From contig NZ_AMQY01000001.1 of assembly GCF_000334215.1 (NCBI RefSeq), forward strand, positions 51,713-115,712: 64,000 nucleotides of DNA. The letters are read 5' to 3'. The position numbers and the translations under genes were made by a program. Under the pieces are notes generated by a model. It was not told the DNA's origin. It saw only the letters and a program-made list of their open reading frames with translations, and ran no database searches. The DNA is from Vreelandella jeotgali Hwa. Lineage in GTDB: Bacteria > Pseudomonadota > Gammaproteobacteria > Pseudomonadales > Halomonadaceae. How positions within the stretch are numbered: position 1 is the first letter of the stretch; every line of letters starts with the position of its first letter. Positions 53,488 through 63,192 of the stretch are shown here, one piece after another.

Positions 53488-55164
53488 ATGCCCGCCCTCA
53501 CCGCCCGACATCTGCTCAACGGGCTTGCCGCCACCCAGCGCCGTCGCCTTCAGCTGGCAGCCGCCTGCGGCGTGCTCGCCGGCAGCCTGACACTGGTGCA
53601 GGCAGGGCTGCTGGCCTGGATCACCAGCGCGCTGCTGGTTGACCGGCTACCGCTGGCGCGCACGACGCCGTTTTTTGCCGTCTGGCTGGCCATACTGCCG
53701 CTGCGCGGGATACTGAGCTATGCCCAGGAAGTGCTGGCCCAGCAGGCATCGCTGGCCGTTCGCCGGCAGCTGCGCCGGCGGCTGACCGAGCATCTGATGC
53801 GCCTGGGGCCGGTATGGCTCGCCGGCCGCCACAGCGCCTCGCTGTCTCACCAGGTGGTGGAACAGGTGGAAGCGCTGGACGGCTATTTCGCGCGCTTTTA
53901 CGTCCAGCAGATACTCGCCGTGCTGCTGCCCCTGATGATTCTCGGCGTGACCCTGTATCTGGACTGGCTGGCGGCGCTGTTCCTGCTCCTTGCCGCGCCG
54001 CTGATCCCGCTGTTCATGGCGCTGGTGGGCATGGGCGCGGAGCGCTTGAACCAGGCGCAGTTTGCCGCCGTGTCGCGCCTGTCGGGCCACTTTATCGACC
54101 GCGTGCGCAGCCTCAATACGCTCCAGCTGTTCGGCCAGACCCGCCGCGCCACGGCCAGCGTGCATGACGCCGCCGACGGTTACCGCCAGCGCAGTATGCG
54201 CACCCTGCGCCTGGCGTTCATGTCCTCGGCGGTGCTGGAGTTTTTTGCCTCGGTCTCGATTGCCGTGGTGGCTATTTACGTGGGGTTTGGCTTGCTGGGC
54301 TATATCGGCTATGGCCCGGCGGATGAGCTGACGCTATTCAGCGGGCTGTTGATCCTGCTGCTCGCTCCCGAATTTTTTCAGCCGCTACGCAGCCTCGCCC
54401 AGCACTATCACGATCGCGCCAGAGCGCTGGGCGCTGCCGAGCACCTGGCCGAGCTGCTCAACCAGACACCTCCGGCGACCCGGGATGCCGCTGCAACGCC
54501 GGCGCCGGCCCCTGCCAGCGCCCGCAGCCTGATAGAGCTTGACGCGGCCAGCGTCAGCCACGACGCCCGCGGCGTCGTGCTGGGGCCGATTTCGCCGTGC
54601 CTGTACCGCGGCGATACCGTCGTGGTCACCGGCGCTTCCGGCAGCGGCAAGTCCACGCTTTTGCAGCTGCTCGCAGGATTTGTTGCGCCCGACGGCCAGG
54701 GTGAGCGTCGCTGCCCGGCCGATCTGCGCTTTGCCTGGATGGATCAGCGGCCGCTGCTGATTCACGGCACCCTGGCCGACAATCTGCGCCTGGCCGCCCC
54801 CGGCGCAAGCGATGCCGACCTGCGTCAGGCGCTGGACAACGCCTACCTGGGCGAGCTGTTGGCCCGGCTTCCCGAAGGCCTTGATACCTCGATCGGCGAA
54901 CAGGGCGCAGGCCTCTCCGGCGGCCAGGCGCAGCGTCTGGCGCTGGCGCGGGTCTTTTTATCCGCCGCGCCGCTGGTGCTGCTGGACGAGCCCACCGCCA
55001 GCCTCGACGCGCACAGCGAAAACGCCATCATGGCAGCCTTTGCCCAACTGCAGCGCACCGGGCACACCCTGGTCATCGCCACCCACCATCCGGCGCTGAT
55101 CGGGCTCGCCACCCGCCGCTGGCATATCGTCCAGGGGCAGCTGGAGGAGGTTGAGCATGATTGA
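53488..55164 (+). CDS. cydD: Heterodimeric thiol ABC exporter subunit CydD
   Basis: CydDC exports cysteine and glutathione to the periplasm and is needed to assemble cytochrome bd. The 558-residue fusion of membrane (six helices) and ATPase domains has Walker A GASGSGKST, signature LSGGQAQRLAL and Walker B LVLLDEPTASLD. The start has AGGAGCC upstream. It overlaps cydC by 8 bases, and the oxidase genes follow. Confidence 0.93.
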   Translation: MPALTARHLLNGLAATQRRRLQLAAACGVLAGSLTLVQAGLLAWITSALLVDRLPLARTTPFFAVWLAILPLRGILSYAQEVLAQQASLAVRRQLRRRLTEHLMRLGPVWLAGRHSASLSHQVVEQVEALDGYFARFYVQQILAVLLPLMILGVTLYLDWLAALFLLLAAPLIPLFMALVGMGAERLNQAQFAAVSRLSGHFIDRVRSLNTLQLFGQTRRATASVHDAADGYRQRSMRTLRLAFMSSAVLEFFASVSIAVVAIYVGFGLLGYIGYGPADELTLFSGLLILLLAPEFFQPLRSLAQHYHDRARALGAAEHLAELLNQTPPATRDAAATPAPAPASARSLIELDAASVSHDARGVVLGPISPCLYRGDTVVVTGASGSGKSTLLQLLAGFVAPDGQGERRCPADLRFAWMDQRPLLIHGTLADNLRLAAPGASDADLRQALDNAYLGELLARLPEGLDTSIGEQGAGLSGGQAQRLALARVFLSAAPLVLLDEPTASLDAHSENAIMAAFAQLQRTGHTLVIATHHPALIGLATRRWHIVQGQLEEVEHD

Positions 55165-56926
55165 ACGGCCATCTCCCAAGCGGACACGCCAACCGCCAAC
55201 ATCGCTTTGGTGGACCCTGCGCCCCTGGCTGGGCATGCTCGCCCGCCGCCGTCGCCGGCTGTGGCTGGGTACCCTGCTCATGGCGCTGACGCTGTTTTCG
55301 GCGCTGGGCCTGCTGGCGGTGTCGGGCTGGTTCATTACCGCCACCGGGCTGACCGGCCTGCTGCTCGCTGCCGGCGCATCCGCCAGTCTCGACGTTTATG
55401 TGCCCGGCGGCGCCATTCGGCTCTTTGCCGTCACGCGCACAGCAAGCCGCTACCTGGAGCGGCTGCACAACCATGACACCGTGCTGCGCCTGCTGGCCGA
55501 TTTGCGCACGCGTCTTTTTGCCCGCCTGGCGACCCTCGACGGCCGCGCCCGGGGCGGTCATCGCGCCAGCGACTGGCTCAACCGCCTGACCGCCGACATC
55601 GACACCCTGGACAGCCTTTATCTGCGCCTGCTCGCACCGCCCGCCGTGGCGCTGCTGGCCGGGGCCGTGCTGAGCAGCGTCGTGGCGCTCTTCGTGCCGC
55701 TGGCCGGCGGCGTGCTGGCCACTATACTGCTGGCTGGCTGGCTGTGGTTCACCCTGGGTCAGGCACGGCTGGGCATGGCCGATAGCCGACGCCACGTTGA
55801 CGAGCTGGAAGCCCTGCGCGGTCGCGTCATGGAAACACTGCAGGGGCTCGCCGAGCTCGACGCCTACCGGGCGCTGGGCCATCAGCAGCAAACTCTGGAA
55901 CGGCTGGAAGATCGCCTGTATCGCAGCCAGCGCCGGCTGGGCCGCTGGGTCGCGCTGGGCAACGCTCTTCAGGCGTGGCTGGTGAGCGTTGCCACCCTCG
56001 CCACGCTATGGCTGACCGCCGGGGCCTTTGCCGCCGAGCGAATCAGCGGCGCGATCATGGTCATGCTGCCCATGGCGGTTATGGCCATGAGCGAAGCCCT
56101 GGGCGCGCTACCGGCGGCCTTTACCTGGCTGGGCGCAACCCGAGGCGCCGCCGAACGGCTGAATGAAGTCGACGCGCCGCCCGCGGCAAACACTGCAACA
56201 ACCGCCGCTCCGCACCCCGAAAGCGCCGGCCGCCTGACGCTTGACGCCGTTGGCGTGCACTATCCCGGCGCGTTTCAGGCGGCGCTGGACGATGTCTCGC
56301 TGGCCCTCGCGCCCGGAGAACGGCTGGCCGTGGAAGGCGCCTCGGGCTCGGGTAAATCCACGCTGACGGCGCTGCTGGGACGCCAGCTGGCGCCGACCCG
56401 GGGCCAAATACGACTCGATGGCATCGCACTCGATGCCTGGCCCGACGACGCGCTGCGCCGCCGGGTGGCCGTGCTCACCCAGCAGACCGAGCTGCTCGAT
56501 GACAGCCTCGCAGCCAACCTGCGACTGGCGGACCCGGAGGCCGACGAATCCCGACTCTGGCAGGCGCTGGCGCAGGTTTCCCTGGCGGACTGGGCGCAGC
56601 TGCTGCCCCGGGGGCTGGCAACCCGGGTGGGCGAAGGCGGCCGGCAGATTTCCGGCGGCCAGGCCCGCCGGGTCGCGCTGGCGCGGCTTTTCCTGCGCGA
56701 CCCGGCGCTGGTGGTGCTCGATGAGCCCTTTGCCGGCGTTGACCGCGCCACGGCACAGGCGCTGTGCACGGCACTGGATACCTGGCTGGGAACGCGAACA
56801 CTCGTCTATCTTGTGCATGAGGCATCCGGCGAAAGTACTGTTGTGCCGCCCGGGATCACCCGCACGCTCACCTTGACGGACGCCGGGGCCACAGCGGCAA
56901 GCGAGGCGACCCCGCTGCGACAATAA
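55157..56926 (+). CDS. cydC: Heterodimeric thiol ABC exporter subunit CydC
   Basis: The 589-residue partner of CydD has six membrane helices with the CydC phrase AVSGWFITATGLTGL, Walker A GASGSGKST, signature ISGGQARRVALAR and Walker B LVVLDEPFAGVD. The start at 55157 has GGAGGAGG 6 bases upstream, within the end of cydD. It ends 172 bases before cydA. Confidence 0.93.
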   Translation: MIERPSPKRTRQPPTSLWWTLRPWLGMLARRRRRLWLGTLLMALTLFSALGLLAVSGWFITATGLTGLLLAAGASASLDVYVPGGAIRLFAVTRTASRYLERLHNHDTVLRLLADLRTRLFARLATLDGRARGGHRASDWLNRLTADIDTLDSLYLRLLAPPAVALLAGAVLSSVVALFVPLAGGVLATILLAGWLWFTLGQARLGMADSRRHVDELEALRGRVMETLQGLAELDAYRALGHQQQTLERLEDRLYRSQRRLGRWVALGNALQAWLVSVATLATLWLTAGAFAAERISGAIMVMLPMAVMAMSEALGALPAAFTWLGATRGAAERLNEVDAPPAANTATTAAPHPESAGRLTLDAVGVHYPGAFQAALDDVSLALAPGERLAVEGASGSGKSTLTALLGRQLAPTRGQIRLDGIALDAWPDDALRRRVAVLTQQTELLDDSLAANLRLADPEADESRLWQALAQVSLADWAQLLPRGLATRVGEGGRQISGGQARRVALARLFLRDPALVVLDEPFAGVDRATAQALCTALDTWLGTRTLVYLVHEASGESTVVPPGITRTLTLTDAGATAASEATPLRQ

Positions 56927-57098
56927 ACCGTGGCAAAAAACGGACATCGCATCTGGGGAATGAGCGACAACCGGCATACAATGAACAAATAGCATAAACA
57001 TATTCCTTTATGCTCAGTGGCCGAGCGTGACGGACGCCCGGCCGGGGTTCTGCTTCTTTCTTTTCTGCCCCTTTCTGCCATACGTCCCGGAGGTCATC

Positions 57099-58511
57099 AT
57101 GGAGCTCGACCCGCTTCTTCTCTCCAGGCTGCAGTTTGCGTTTGTGGTGTTGTTTCACGCCATCTTTCCGGTGTTTACCATCGGGTTGGCGTCCTACATC
57201 GCGCTGCTGCACGGCCTGTTCTATAAAACCGGCAACTCGGCCTGGGATCGCCTGGCGCTGTTGTGGACCCGGGTATTCGCCGTGGTCTTCGGCATGGGCG
57301 TGGTCTCGGGCATCGTCATGTCGTTTCAATTCGGCACCAACTGGAGCAACTTCTCTCAGGCCACGTCCAACTTTCTGGGACCGGTGCTGAGCTACGAGGT
57401 GCTCACGGCGTTTTTCCTCGAGGCCGGCTTTCTCGGCGTGCTGCTGTTCGGGCGCCACAAGGTGCCCGAAGGCGCGCACCTGTTTGCCGCGCTCATGGTG
57501 GCGCTGGGTACCTTTATCTCATCGTTCTGGATTCTTTCCGCCAACAGCTGGATGCAGACACCGGTCGGCTATGAGCTGATCGACGGCCAGTTCCATATCA
57601 CTTCCTGGAGCGATGCCATCTTCAACCCGTCGTTCCGCTACCGCTTCGCGCATATGGTCATGGCCTCGTTTCTCACCGGCAGCTTTGTGGTCGCCGGGGT
57701 CAGCGCCTGGTTCCTGCTGCGCAAGCGCGACGTTGAAGCCAACAAAAAGGCGCTGTCCATGTGCCTCTGGCTGCTGCTGATTCTGGCACCGGCGCAGGCC
57801 GTTGTCGGCGATTTCCACGGCATCAACACCCTGGAACACCAGCCCACCAAGGTGGCGGCGATGGAAGGCAACTGGGAAACCGAGTCCGACGTGCCGCTGC
57901 TGCTTTTCGCCCTGCCGGACAAGGCCGCCCAGTCCAACAGCCTGGAGCTGCCGATTCCGCACCTGGCGAGCCTGATTCTCACCCACGACGTCAACGGCAC
58001 CGTGCCGGGGTTGGAAAGCGTGCCCAGGGACGAGCAGCCGCCGGTGTTTATCGTCTTCTGGTCGTTCCGCATCATGGTGGGGCTGGGTCTGGCCATGATC
58101 GCCACGGCCGTTGCCGGCCTGGTGCTGCGCCGGGGCGGGCGCGTGTATCGCCAGCCGCTGTACCTGAAAACCCTGGTGGGCATGATCGGCGCGCCCTTTG
58201 TGGCCGTGCTCGCCGGCTGGGTGGTCACCGAATCCGGCCGCTCTCCCTGGCTGGTGTATGGCGTGATGACCCACGCCGAGGGGCTGACGCCGTCTCTCAC
58301 CGGTGGCATGGCGCTGTTTACCCTGCTGGGTTACATGGCGGTCTATGCCGTGGTCTTTATCGTGGGGATTTACTACCTCACCCGGGTAATTCGTCACGGC
58401 ATGTTGCCCGAGTCCGACGATATCCACGGCGAAGTGGAGCGCCCCAAGCGGCCGTTGTCCGCCGCCCATACACCGTTTGACGATAGCGATATGCAGGAGG
58501 CCAAGTCATGA
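57099..58511 (+). CDS. cydA: Cytochrome bd-type quinol oxidase subunit I, short Q-loop (CioA-like)
   Basis: The 470-residue membrane subunit binds the haems and quinol. The b595 ligand H20 is in FHAIFPVFTIG, and GRSPWLVYGVMTHAEGLTP replaces the GRQPW...LPT segment of E. coli CydA. The Q-loop is short and the protein about 50 residues shorter, which is the cyanide-insensitive (Cio) type. The start at 57099 is fixed by GGAGG 6 bases upstream; the frame extends further upstream without a ribosome site. It overlaps cydB by 4 bases. Confidence 0.94.
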   Translation: MELDPLLLSRLQFAFVVLFHAIFPVFTIGLASYIALLHGLFYKTGNSAWDRLALLWTRVFAVVFGMGVVSGIVMSFQFGTNWSNFSQATSNFLGPVLSYEVLTAFFLEAGFLGVLLFGRHKVPEGAHLFAALMVALGTFISSFWILSANSWMQTPVGYELIDGQFHITSWSDAIFNPSFRYRFAHMVMASFLTGSFVVAGVSAWFLLRKRDVEANKKALSMCLWLLLILAPAQAVVGDFHGINTLEHQPTKVAAMEGNWETESDVPLLLFALPDKAAQSNSLELPIPHLASLILTHDVNGTVPGLESVPRDEQPPVFIVFWSFRIMVGLGLAMIATAVAGLVLRRGGRVYRQPLYLKTLVGMIGAPFVAVLAGWVVTESGRSPWLVYGVMTHAEGLTPSLTGGMALFTLLGYMAVYAVVFIVGIYYLTRVIRHGMLPESDDIHGEVERPKRPLSAAHTPFDDSDMQEAKS

Positions 58512-59506
58512 ATCTGGATATTACGCTGGTATGGGCCGCGATTATCGGCTTCGGCGTTATCATGTACGTGCTCATGGACGGCTTTGATCTGGGGCTGGGG
58601 ATCCTCTATCCCTTCGCTCCCGACGAGGCCTCCCGGGACATCATGATGAACTCGGTCGCCCCGGTATGGGACGGCAACGAAACCTGGCTGGTGCTGGGCG
58701 GTGCCGGCCTGCTGGGGGCCTTTCCGCTGGTGTATTCGGTGTTTCTGCCGGCGCTCTACATCGGGGTTTTCCTGATGCTGGCCGGGCTGATATTCCGCGG
58801 GATTTCGTTCGAGTTTCGCTTCAAGTCGCAGAAAAACCGCCACTGGTGGAACCGCGCCTTCTTCGGCGGCTCGGTGGTTGCCACCTTCGCCCAGGGCGCC
58901 GTGGTCGGCGCCTATATTCAGGGCTTTCCGGTAGAGGACAAGGTCTTCGTCGGCGGGCCCTTTGACTGGCTGACGCCGTTCAGCGTGCTGACCGGGCTGG
59001 GGCTGATGGCCGGCTATGCGCTTTTGGGCGCGACCTGGCTGATTCTCAAGTCGGAAGGTCACGTTCAGGACTGGGCCTACTCGATTACGCCCCGGCTGCT
59101 GCTGGGCGTGCTCGCCGTGTTTGCCCTGGTCAGCCTCTGGACGCCGATGGTCAGCGTTGACGTGCGCGAACGCTGGCTCAGCCAGCTGCACCTGATCTGG
59201 ATATTTCCCATCCTGGCGATGGCCTGTGCGGCGGCGCTGTACCGCGCCGTCAAGCAACGCGCCGAAGGCCGCCCCTTCATCATGGCGCTGGGCCTGTTTG
59301 CGTTCACCTACCTGGGCATGATTGCGAGCAAATGGCCGGTGATCGTACCGCCCGACTACACCATCTGGGACGCGGCCTCGGCGCCGGAATCCCAGGTGTT
59401 TTTGCTGATTGGTACGGTATTCGTGATTCCCGTGGTGCTGGCCTATACCACCTGGTCGTACTGGGTATTCCGCGGCAAGGTCAGGGTCGATGACGGCTAT
59501 CACTGA
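58508..59506 (+). CDS. cydB: Cytochrome bd-type quinol oxidase subunit II (CioB-like)
   Basis: The 332-residue membrane subunit has eight or nine helices and the family phrases YVLMDGFDLGLGILYPF, WDGNETWLVLGGAGLLGAFP and RGISFEFRFK. Its length and sequence fit the CioB branch. I see no cydX-like mini-gene in the 60 bases after it. A strong terminator follows at 59571. Confidence 0.95.
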   Translation: MNLDITLVWAAIIGFGVIMYVLMDGFDLGLGILYPFAPDEASRDIMMNSVAPVWDGNETWLVLGGAGLLGAFPLVYSVFLPALYIGVFLMLAGLIFRGISFEFRFKSQKNRHWWNRAFFGGSVVATFAQGAVVGAYIQGFPVEDKVFVGGPFDWLTPFSVLTGLGLMAGYALLGATWLILKSEGHVQDWAYSITPRLLLGVLAVFALVSLWTPMVSVDVRERWLSQLHLIWIFPILAMACAAALYRAVKQRAEGRPFIMALGLFAFTYLGMIASKWPVIVPPDYTIWDAASAPESQVFLLIGTVFVIPVVLAYTTWSYWVFRGKVRVDDGYH

Positions 59507-59570
59507 TAGTCACCGGTATCACTGACTTGACCGGCCGGCACGACGCATCGTGCCGGTCATCGCACAGCAA

Positions 59571-59603
59571 AAAGCCGCCCCGCTGAATCAGCGGGGCGGC
59601 TTT
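59571..59603. terminator. Bidirectional terminator between cydB and the peroxiredoxin gene
   Basis: AAAGCCGCCCCGCTG-AAT-CAGCGGGGCGGCTTT is a perfect GC-rich stem flanked by A and T runs on both sides, serving convergent genes. A smaller hairpin (CCGGCACGA/TCGTGCCGG) lies just before it near 59535-59556. Confidence 0.92.
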
Positions 59604-59634
59604 CTTCCGGCTGCCGGTAGAACGCCGTGGCGCT

Positions 59635-60288
59635 TTACTGCGGCTGTTTGGCCAGGCGCACGTAGGGCAGCGGCGCGTTAAAGTCGCCGAATTTTGCCAT
59701 GGCATCGGCGTCGGACACGGTGGGCGGAATGATCACGTCCTCACCGCTGGTCCAGTCGGCGGGCGTGGCCACGCCCTGGCCGGCGGCAGTCTGCAGCGCA
59801 TCCAGCGCACGAAGAATCTCGCCGAAGTTACGGCCGACATTCATCGGGTAGGTCATCGACAGCTTGAGCTGCTTGTCCGGGCCGATGATGAATACCGAGC
59901 GCACCGTGGCGCTATCGGCGGGCGTCCGGCCGTCCGGCATATAGGCTTCGGCCGGCAGCATGTTGAACAGCTTGGATACCTTGAGCTCTTCGTCGGCAAT
60001 GATGGGAAAGCCAACGTCGCAGCCGGCGTAGGAGGCGATATCCTTGATCCAGCCCTGGTGGTCGTCCACGCCGTCGACGGAGACGCCGATAACCTTGGTG
60101 CCACGCTTCTGCCACTCGTCATTCAGCCGCGCAACGGCGCTGAACTCGGTGGTGCACACCGGGGTAAAATCCTTCGGGTGCGAAAACAGGATGGCCCAGC
60201 TATCGCCGATCCAGTCGTGAAAGTTGATAGTGCCCTGGCTGGTCGGGGCTTCGAAGTCCGGTACGGTCTCGTTAATACGTAGCGACAT
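59635..60288 (-). CDS. 1-Cys peroxiredoxin (Prx6-type)
   Basis: The 217-residue protein reduces peroxides through C45 in the motif HPKDFTPVCTTEF, with the conserved arginine in ATVRSVFIIGPD. The extended C-terminal dimerisation part (VIIPPTVSDADAMAKFGDFN) is typical of the Prx6 group. It lies between the oxidase genes and a redox/metal-type two-component system. Confidence 0.93.
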   Translation of the reverse strand: MSLRINETVPDFEAPTSQGTINFHDWIGDSWAILFSHPKDFTPVCTTEFSAVARLNDEWQKRGTKVIGVSVDGVDDHQGWIKDIASYAGCDVGFPIIADEELKVSKLFNMLPAEAYMPDGRTPADSATVRSVFIIGPDKQLKLSMTYPMNVGRNFGEILRALDALQTAAGQGVATPADWTSGEDVIIPPTVSDADAMAKFGDFNAPLPYVRLAKQPQ

Positions 60289-60431
60289 GCTTCACTCCTG
60301 AGGGTTGCTGGGAGACACCCTGTCCGGGCGCCGCCGAATCAATACGGAACCATCATAGACACAACAGCGATTTATGTTCAATTGGCATTAGATATGATTT
60401 TCTTATTACTCAATACCGTTATTTTGCCGCA

Positions 60432-61811
60432 TTAGCCATCAGTCGATGCCCGCCCCGGGAACCAGAGCGTCATCCGCACGCCGCCGTCGGCGTTGACCGC
60501 CCAAACGCGGCCCTGATGGCGCTGCATGATCGAATCCACAATCGCCAGCCCCAGCCCGCCCGAATCGCCGGGCTCGCTGCGCGCGGCATCGGCGCGGAAA
60601 AACCGCTCGAAGACCCGCTCCAGGTGCTCGTCGGCGATGGCCGGCCCGCGGTTATGCACGGTTACGGCCAACCCGCCCGACTGCGGCGCCGTGGCCAGGG
60701 TGATGGCACTGCCGGGCTCGGCATGGCGCAAGGCGTTGGCGACCAGGTTGGCCAGCGCCGTACGCAGCAGCTCGGGGTTGGCCAGCACCTGCCCGCCGAC
60801 GGGAGCCGCCAGGGTAACGCCGCGCTCCTCGGCCATGCCCTCGAAATACTCGCACAGCTGTTGCGCTGTCGCGGCGACGTCAACGGGCTCCCTGTGGAAG
60901 GTTGTGGCGTTTTCGGCCCGAGCGAGAAACAACATACTGTTGATCATCCGCGACAGGCGCTCGTATTCCTCCTGGTTGGACACCAGCAGCGCCTGATAGG
61001 CCTCCCGGCTACGCGGCTGGCTGAGCGCCTGCTGGGTCTGACCCATGAGGTTGTTCAATGGGGTACGGATTTCATGCGCCAAATCACCGGAGAACCGCGA
61101 TAGATGGGTAAAACCGCGTTCAAGGCGTTCGAGCATCCGGTTGAAGGCCGCGGTCATGGCCGCCAGCTCGCGATACGACCCGCCGCCGGCCAGCCGACGT
61201 TCCAGGTGCTGGCTGTCGATGGTGGCCGCCTGCCGGGCCAGCCGGCGTACCGGACGCAGGCCGCGCCGACTGACCCAGCCGCCGAGCAGAAAGGCGACCA
61301 GGGTGCCGGCAACCAGCGCCGCCAGCAGCTGCATACGATAGCTGGCCAGCATGCGCTGCTTTTCCGCCAGCAGCCGTCCGGCGACCAGCGTCAGCCGGCG
61401 GCCGTCCTTTTCCAGGCGCATGGCCGCCAGCCGGTAAGGCGTGTCTTCGCCGCCGTTGCGCAACGTCATGCCCGCGCCGGTTTCCGGATCGGGCACCGGC
61501 AGGTCGGCCGGATTGACGGTAATCAGCGGGGTGCCGGCGCTGTCCAGCACCCAGAAGAAATGCTCGGTATTGCCCAGCATGTTGGCGTAGAGCTGGGGCT
61601 TTTCGCGCAGCGCATCGATGTCTTCGTAGCCCTGGATCAGCCCCGCCATGCGCTCGATGCGACCGCGTAGCGCCTGGTCATCGCGGAAGGCAATTTCCTT
61701 GTTCAGCGACAGATACAGATAAAAGCCGATGCCGCCCAGCAGCAGCGCGGTGACCAGGGCAAACATCAGCGCCAGACGCAGGCTCAGCGAGGGCCGGGAA
61801 GCGCGACTCAT
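60432..61811 (-). CDS. Heavy-metal/redox-type sensor histidine kinase (CusS/HprS-like)
   Basis: The 459-residue kinase has two membrane helices (about 13-33 and 160-180) around a periplasmic sensor, then a HAMP domain (181-233), the H-box with H246 ([15 protein letters not shown]) and the ATPase domain ([11 protein letters not shown]). It belongs to the CusS/YedV group that senses copper, silver or oxidants. Its start overlaps the regulator stop by 4 bases. The HIUase-like gene nearby points to the HprS (YedV) branch rather than CusS; this is from context. Confidence 0.9.
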   Translation of the reverse strand: MSRASRPSLSLRLALMFALVTALLLGGIGFYLYLSLNKEIAFRDDQALRGRIERMAGLIQGYEDIDALREKPQLYANMLGNTEHFFWVLDSAGTPLITVNPADLPVPDPETGAGMTLRNGGEDTPYRLAAMRLEKDGRRLTLVAGRLLAEKQRMLASYRMQLLAALVAGTLVAFLLGGWVSRRGLRPVRRLARQAATIDSQHLERRLAGGGSYRELAAMTAAFNRMLERLERGFTHLSRFSGDLAHEIRTPLNNLMGQTQQALSQPRSREAYQALLVSNQEEYERLSRMINSMLFLARAENATTFHREPVDVAATAQQLCEYFEGMAEERGVTLAAPVGGQVLANPELLRTALANLVANALRHAEPGSAITLATAPQSGGLAVTVHNRGPAIADEHLERVFERFFRADAARSEPGDSGGLGLAIVDSIMQRHQGRVWAVNADGGVRMTLWFPGRASTDG

Positions 61812-62479
61812 GGCGCCTCCGTCAGCTGGTAGCCCACGCCGCGCACGGTATGGATGAGTTTCGGCCGGTAGGGGTCATCGACCTTGGCCCTCAGGCGGCG
61901 AATGGCGACATCCACCACGTTGGTGTCGCTGTCAAAGTTCATCTGCCATACGTGGGACGCAATCAGCGTGCGTGAGAGCACCTCATCGGCATGGCTGAGC
62001 AGCAGGTGCAGCAGGGCAAACTCCTTGTTCGTCAGGGTGATGCGTTCACCGGCCCGGCTGACACGGCGCTGCAGCACGTCCAGCTCGAGATCGGCCAGAC
62101 GAAAGTGCTGCGTTTCGCGCAAGGGGCCGCGGCGCAGCAGAGTACGCACCCGGGCCAGCAGCTCGGCGTACGAAAACGGCTTGACCAGGTAGTCATCGGC
62201 GCCCAGCTCCAGCCCTTTCACGCGGTCTTCCACGGCATCGCGCGCCGTAAGAAACAGCACCGGCGTCGCCGCCTGGCGGCGAATGATCTGCAGCAGCTGC
62301 CAGCCGTCCAGCGCCGGCAGCATCACATCCAGGATGATCAGGTCGAACACCACCGTGCTGAACTGGTGCTGGCCCTCCAGCCCGTCCTGCGCCACCGTTA
62401 CCTGGTAGCCCGACTCGCTCAGCCCCTTGTGCAAATAATCCGCCGCCTTGGCTTCGTCTTCCACGACCAGTATGCGCAT
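61808..62479 (-). CDS. OmpR-family response regulator (CusR/HprR-like)
   Basis: The 223-residue regulator has receiver residues D51, T78 and K100 and a winged helix ([44 protein letters not shown]). AAGGAGGTGAC lies 5 bases before the ATG at 62479, which settles the start over an upstream in-frame ATG. It is divergent from the exported-protein pair at 62612-63609, with a candidate binding site between. Confidence 0.92.
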   Translation of the reverse strand: MRILVVEDEAKAADYLHKGLSESGYQVTVAQDGLEGQHQFSTVVFDLIILDVMLPALDGWQLLQIIRRQAATPVLFLTARDAVEDRVKGLELGADDYLVKPFSYAELLARVRTLLRRGPLRETQHFRLADLELDVLQRRVSRAGERITLTNKEFALLHLLLSHADEVLSRTLIASHVWQMNFDSDTNVVDVAIRRLRAKVDDPYRPKLIHTVRGVGYQLTEAP

Positions 62480-62526
62480 TGTCACCTCCTTCACCCGACA
62501 GAATAACGGCTAGGACGGCATGGCGG

Positions 62527-62544
62527 CATTACAACTTCGTCATC
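62527..62544 (+). promoter_or_regulatory. Candidate HprR/CusR-type operator
   Basis: CATTACAACTTCGTCATC resembles the palindrome CATTACAA..TTGTAATG that I recall for E. coli HprR/CusR targets; the left half is perfect and the right half partial. It is placed in the divergent promoter region. Confidence 0.45.
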
Positions 62545-62611
62545 TCCGGGCAATGTCAACGCGCCGCTATAGCTATACAATACATGTACTTTACATCAAG
62601 GAGGTACCGAT

Positions 62612-63100
62612 ATGCGTTTTAATCCGGCCCAACTGCCCCTCTGCGCCGCCGCACTTTTCAGCAGCCTCGCCTTTGCCGGCCCGGGAGCCGTCGTTGAACA
62701 CAAGGACGTCTCCCTTGAGCTGGCAAACCAGCTTACCGACGCCACCCTGGAAAGCTGTCACGCCGACGACCGCACCGCCGTAGTGGCCGTGGTCGACCGC
62801 GGCGGACGACTGGTGGCGCTGCAGCGCGACGACAACATCGGGCCGCACAATACCCGCGCCGCACAGCGCAAGGCGTTTACTTCGCTTTCGACCGGCACCG
62901 CATCGCGCGAGCTCTCGCGTATTGCCCGTAACGACCCGGAATCGCAAAACCTCAATACCGTGGATGACCTGCTGCTGCTCGGCGGCGGTGTACCCTTGAA
63001 GGTAGACGACGCGGTCATCGGCGCCGTTGGCGTCGCCGGCGCGGGCGGCTCGGCCATCGATGAAGGCTGCGCCCTTGACGCTGTCGACGAAGTGCTATAA
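62612..63100 (+). CDS. Exported GlcG/HbpS-family haem-binding-like protein
   Basis: The 162-residue protein has a signal peptide (about 1-22, cleaved after AFA) and a DUF336 (GlcG/HbpS) domain: TAVVAVVDRGGRLVALQRDD, NTRAAQRKAFTSLSTGT, LLLLGGGVPLKVDDAVIGAVGVAGA. HbpS-type members bind haem and sense oxidative stress. AAGGAGG precedes the ATG. It is probably co-transcribed with the next gene, 92 bases on, and divergent from the two-component genes. Confidence 0.85.
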   Translation: MRFNPAQLPLCAAALFSSLAFAGPGAVVEHKDVSLELANQLTDATLESCHADDRTAVVAVVDRGGRLVALQRDDNIGPHNTRAAQRKAFTSLSTGTASRELSRIARNDPESQNLNTVDDLLLLGGGVPLKVDDAVIGAVGVAGAGGSAIDEGCALDAVDEVL

Positions 63101-63192
63101 AAATTGTTATAGATATTTACACGCAAGATAAAGACGTATAATTTCTGCACAATACGTTATTTTGCCCAGATCCCTGTTTCAGGAGACACACC

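Noticed and set aside
59507..59570. cydX-like mini-gene after cydB
   Set aside because: The 64 bases before the terminator hold no start with a following hydrophobic frame.
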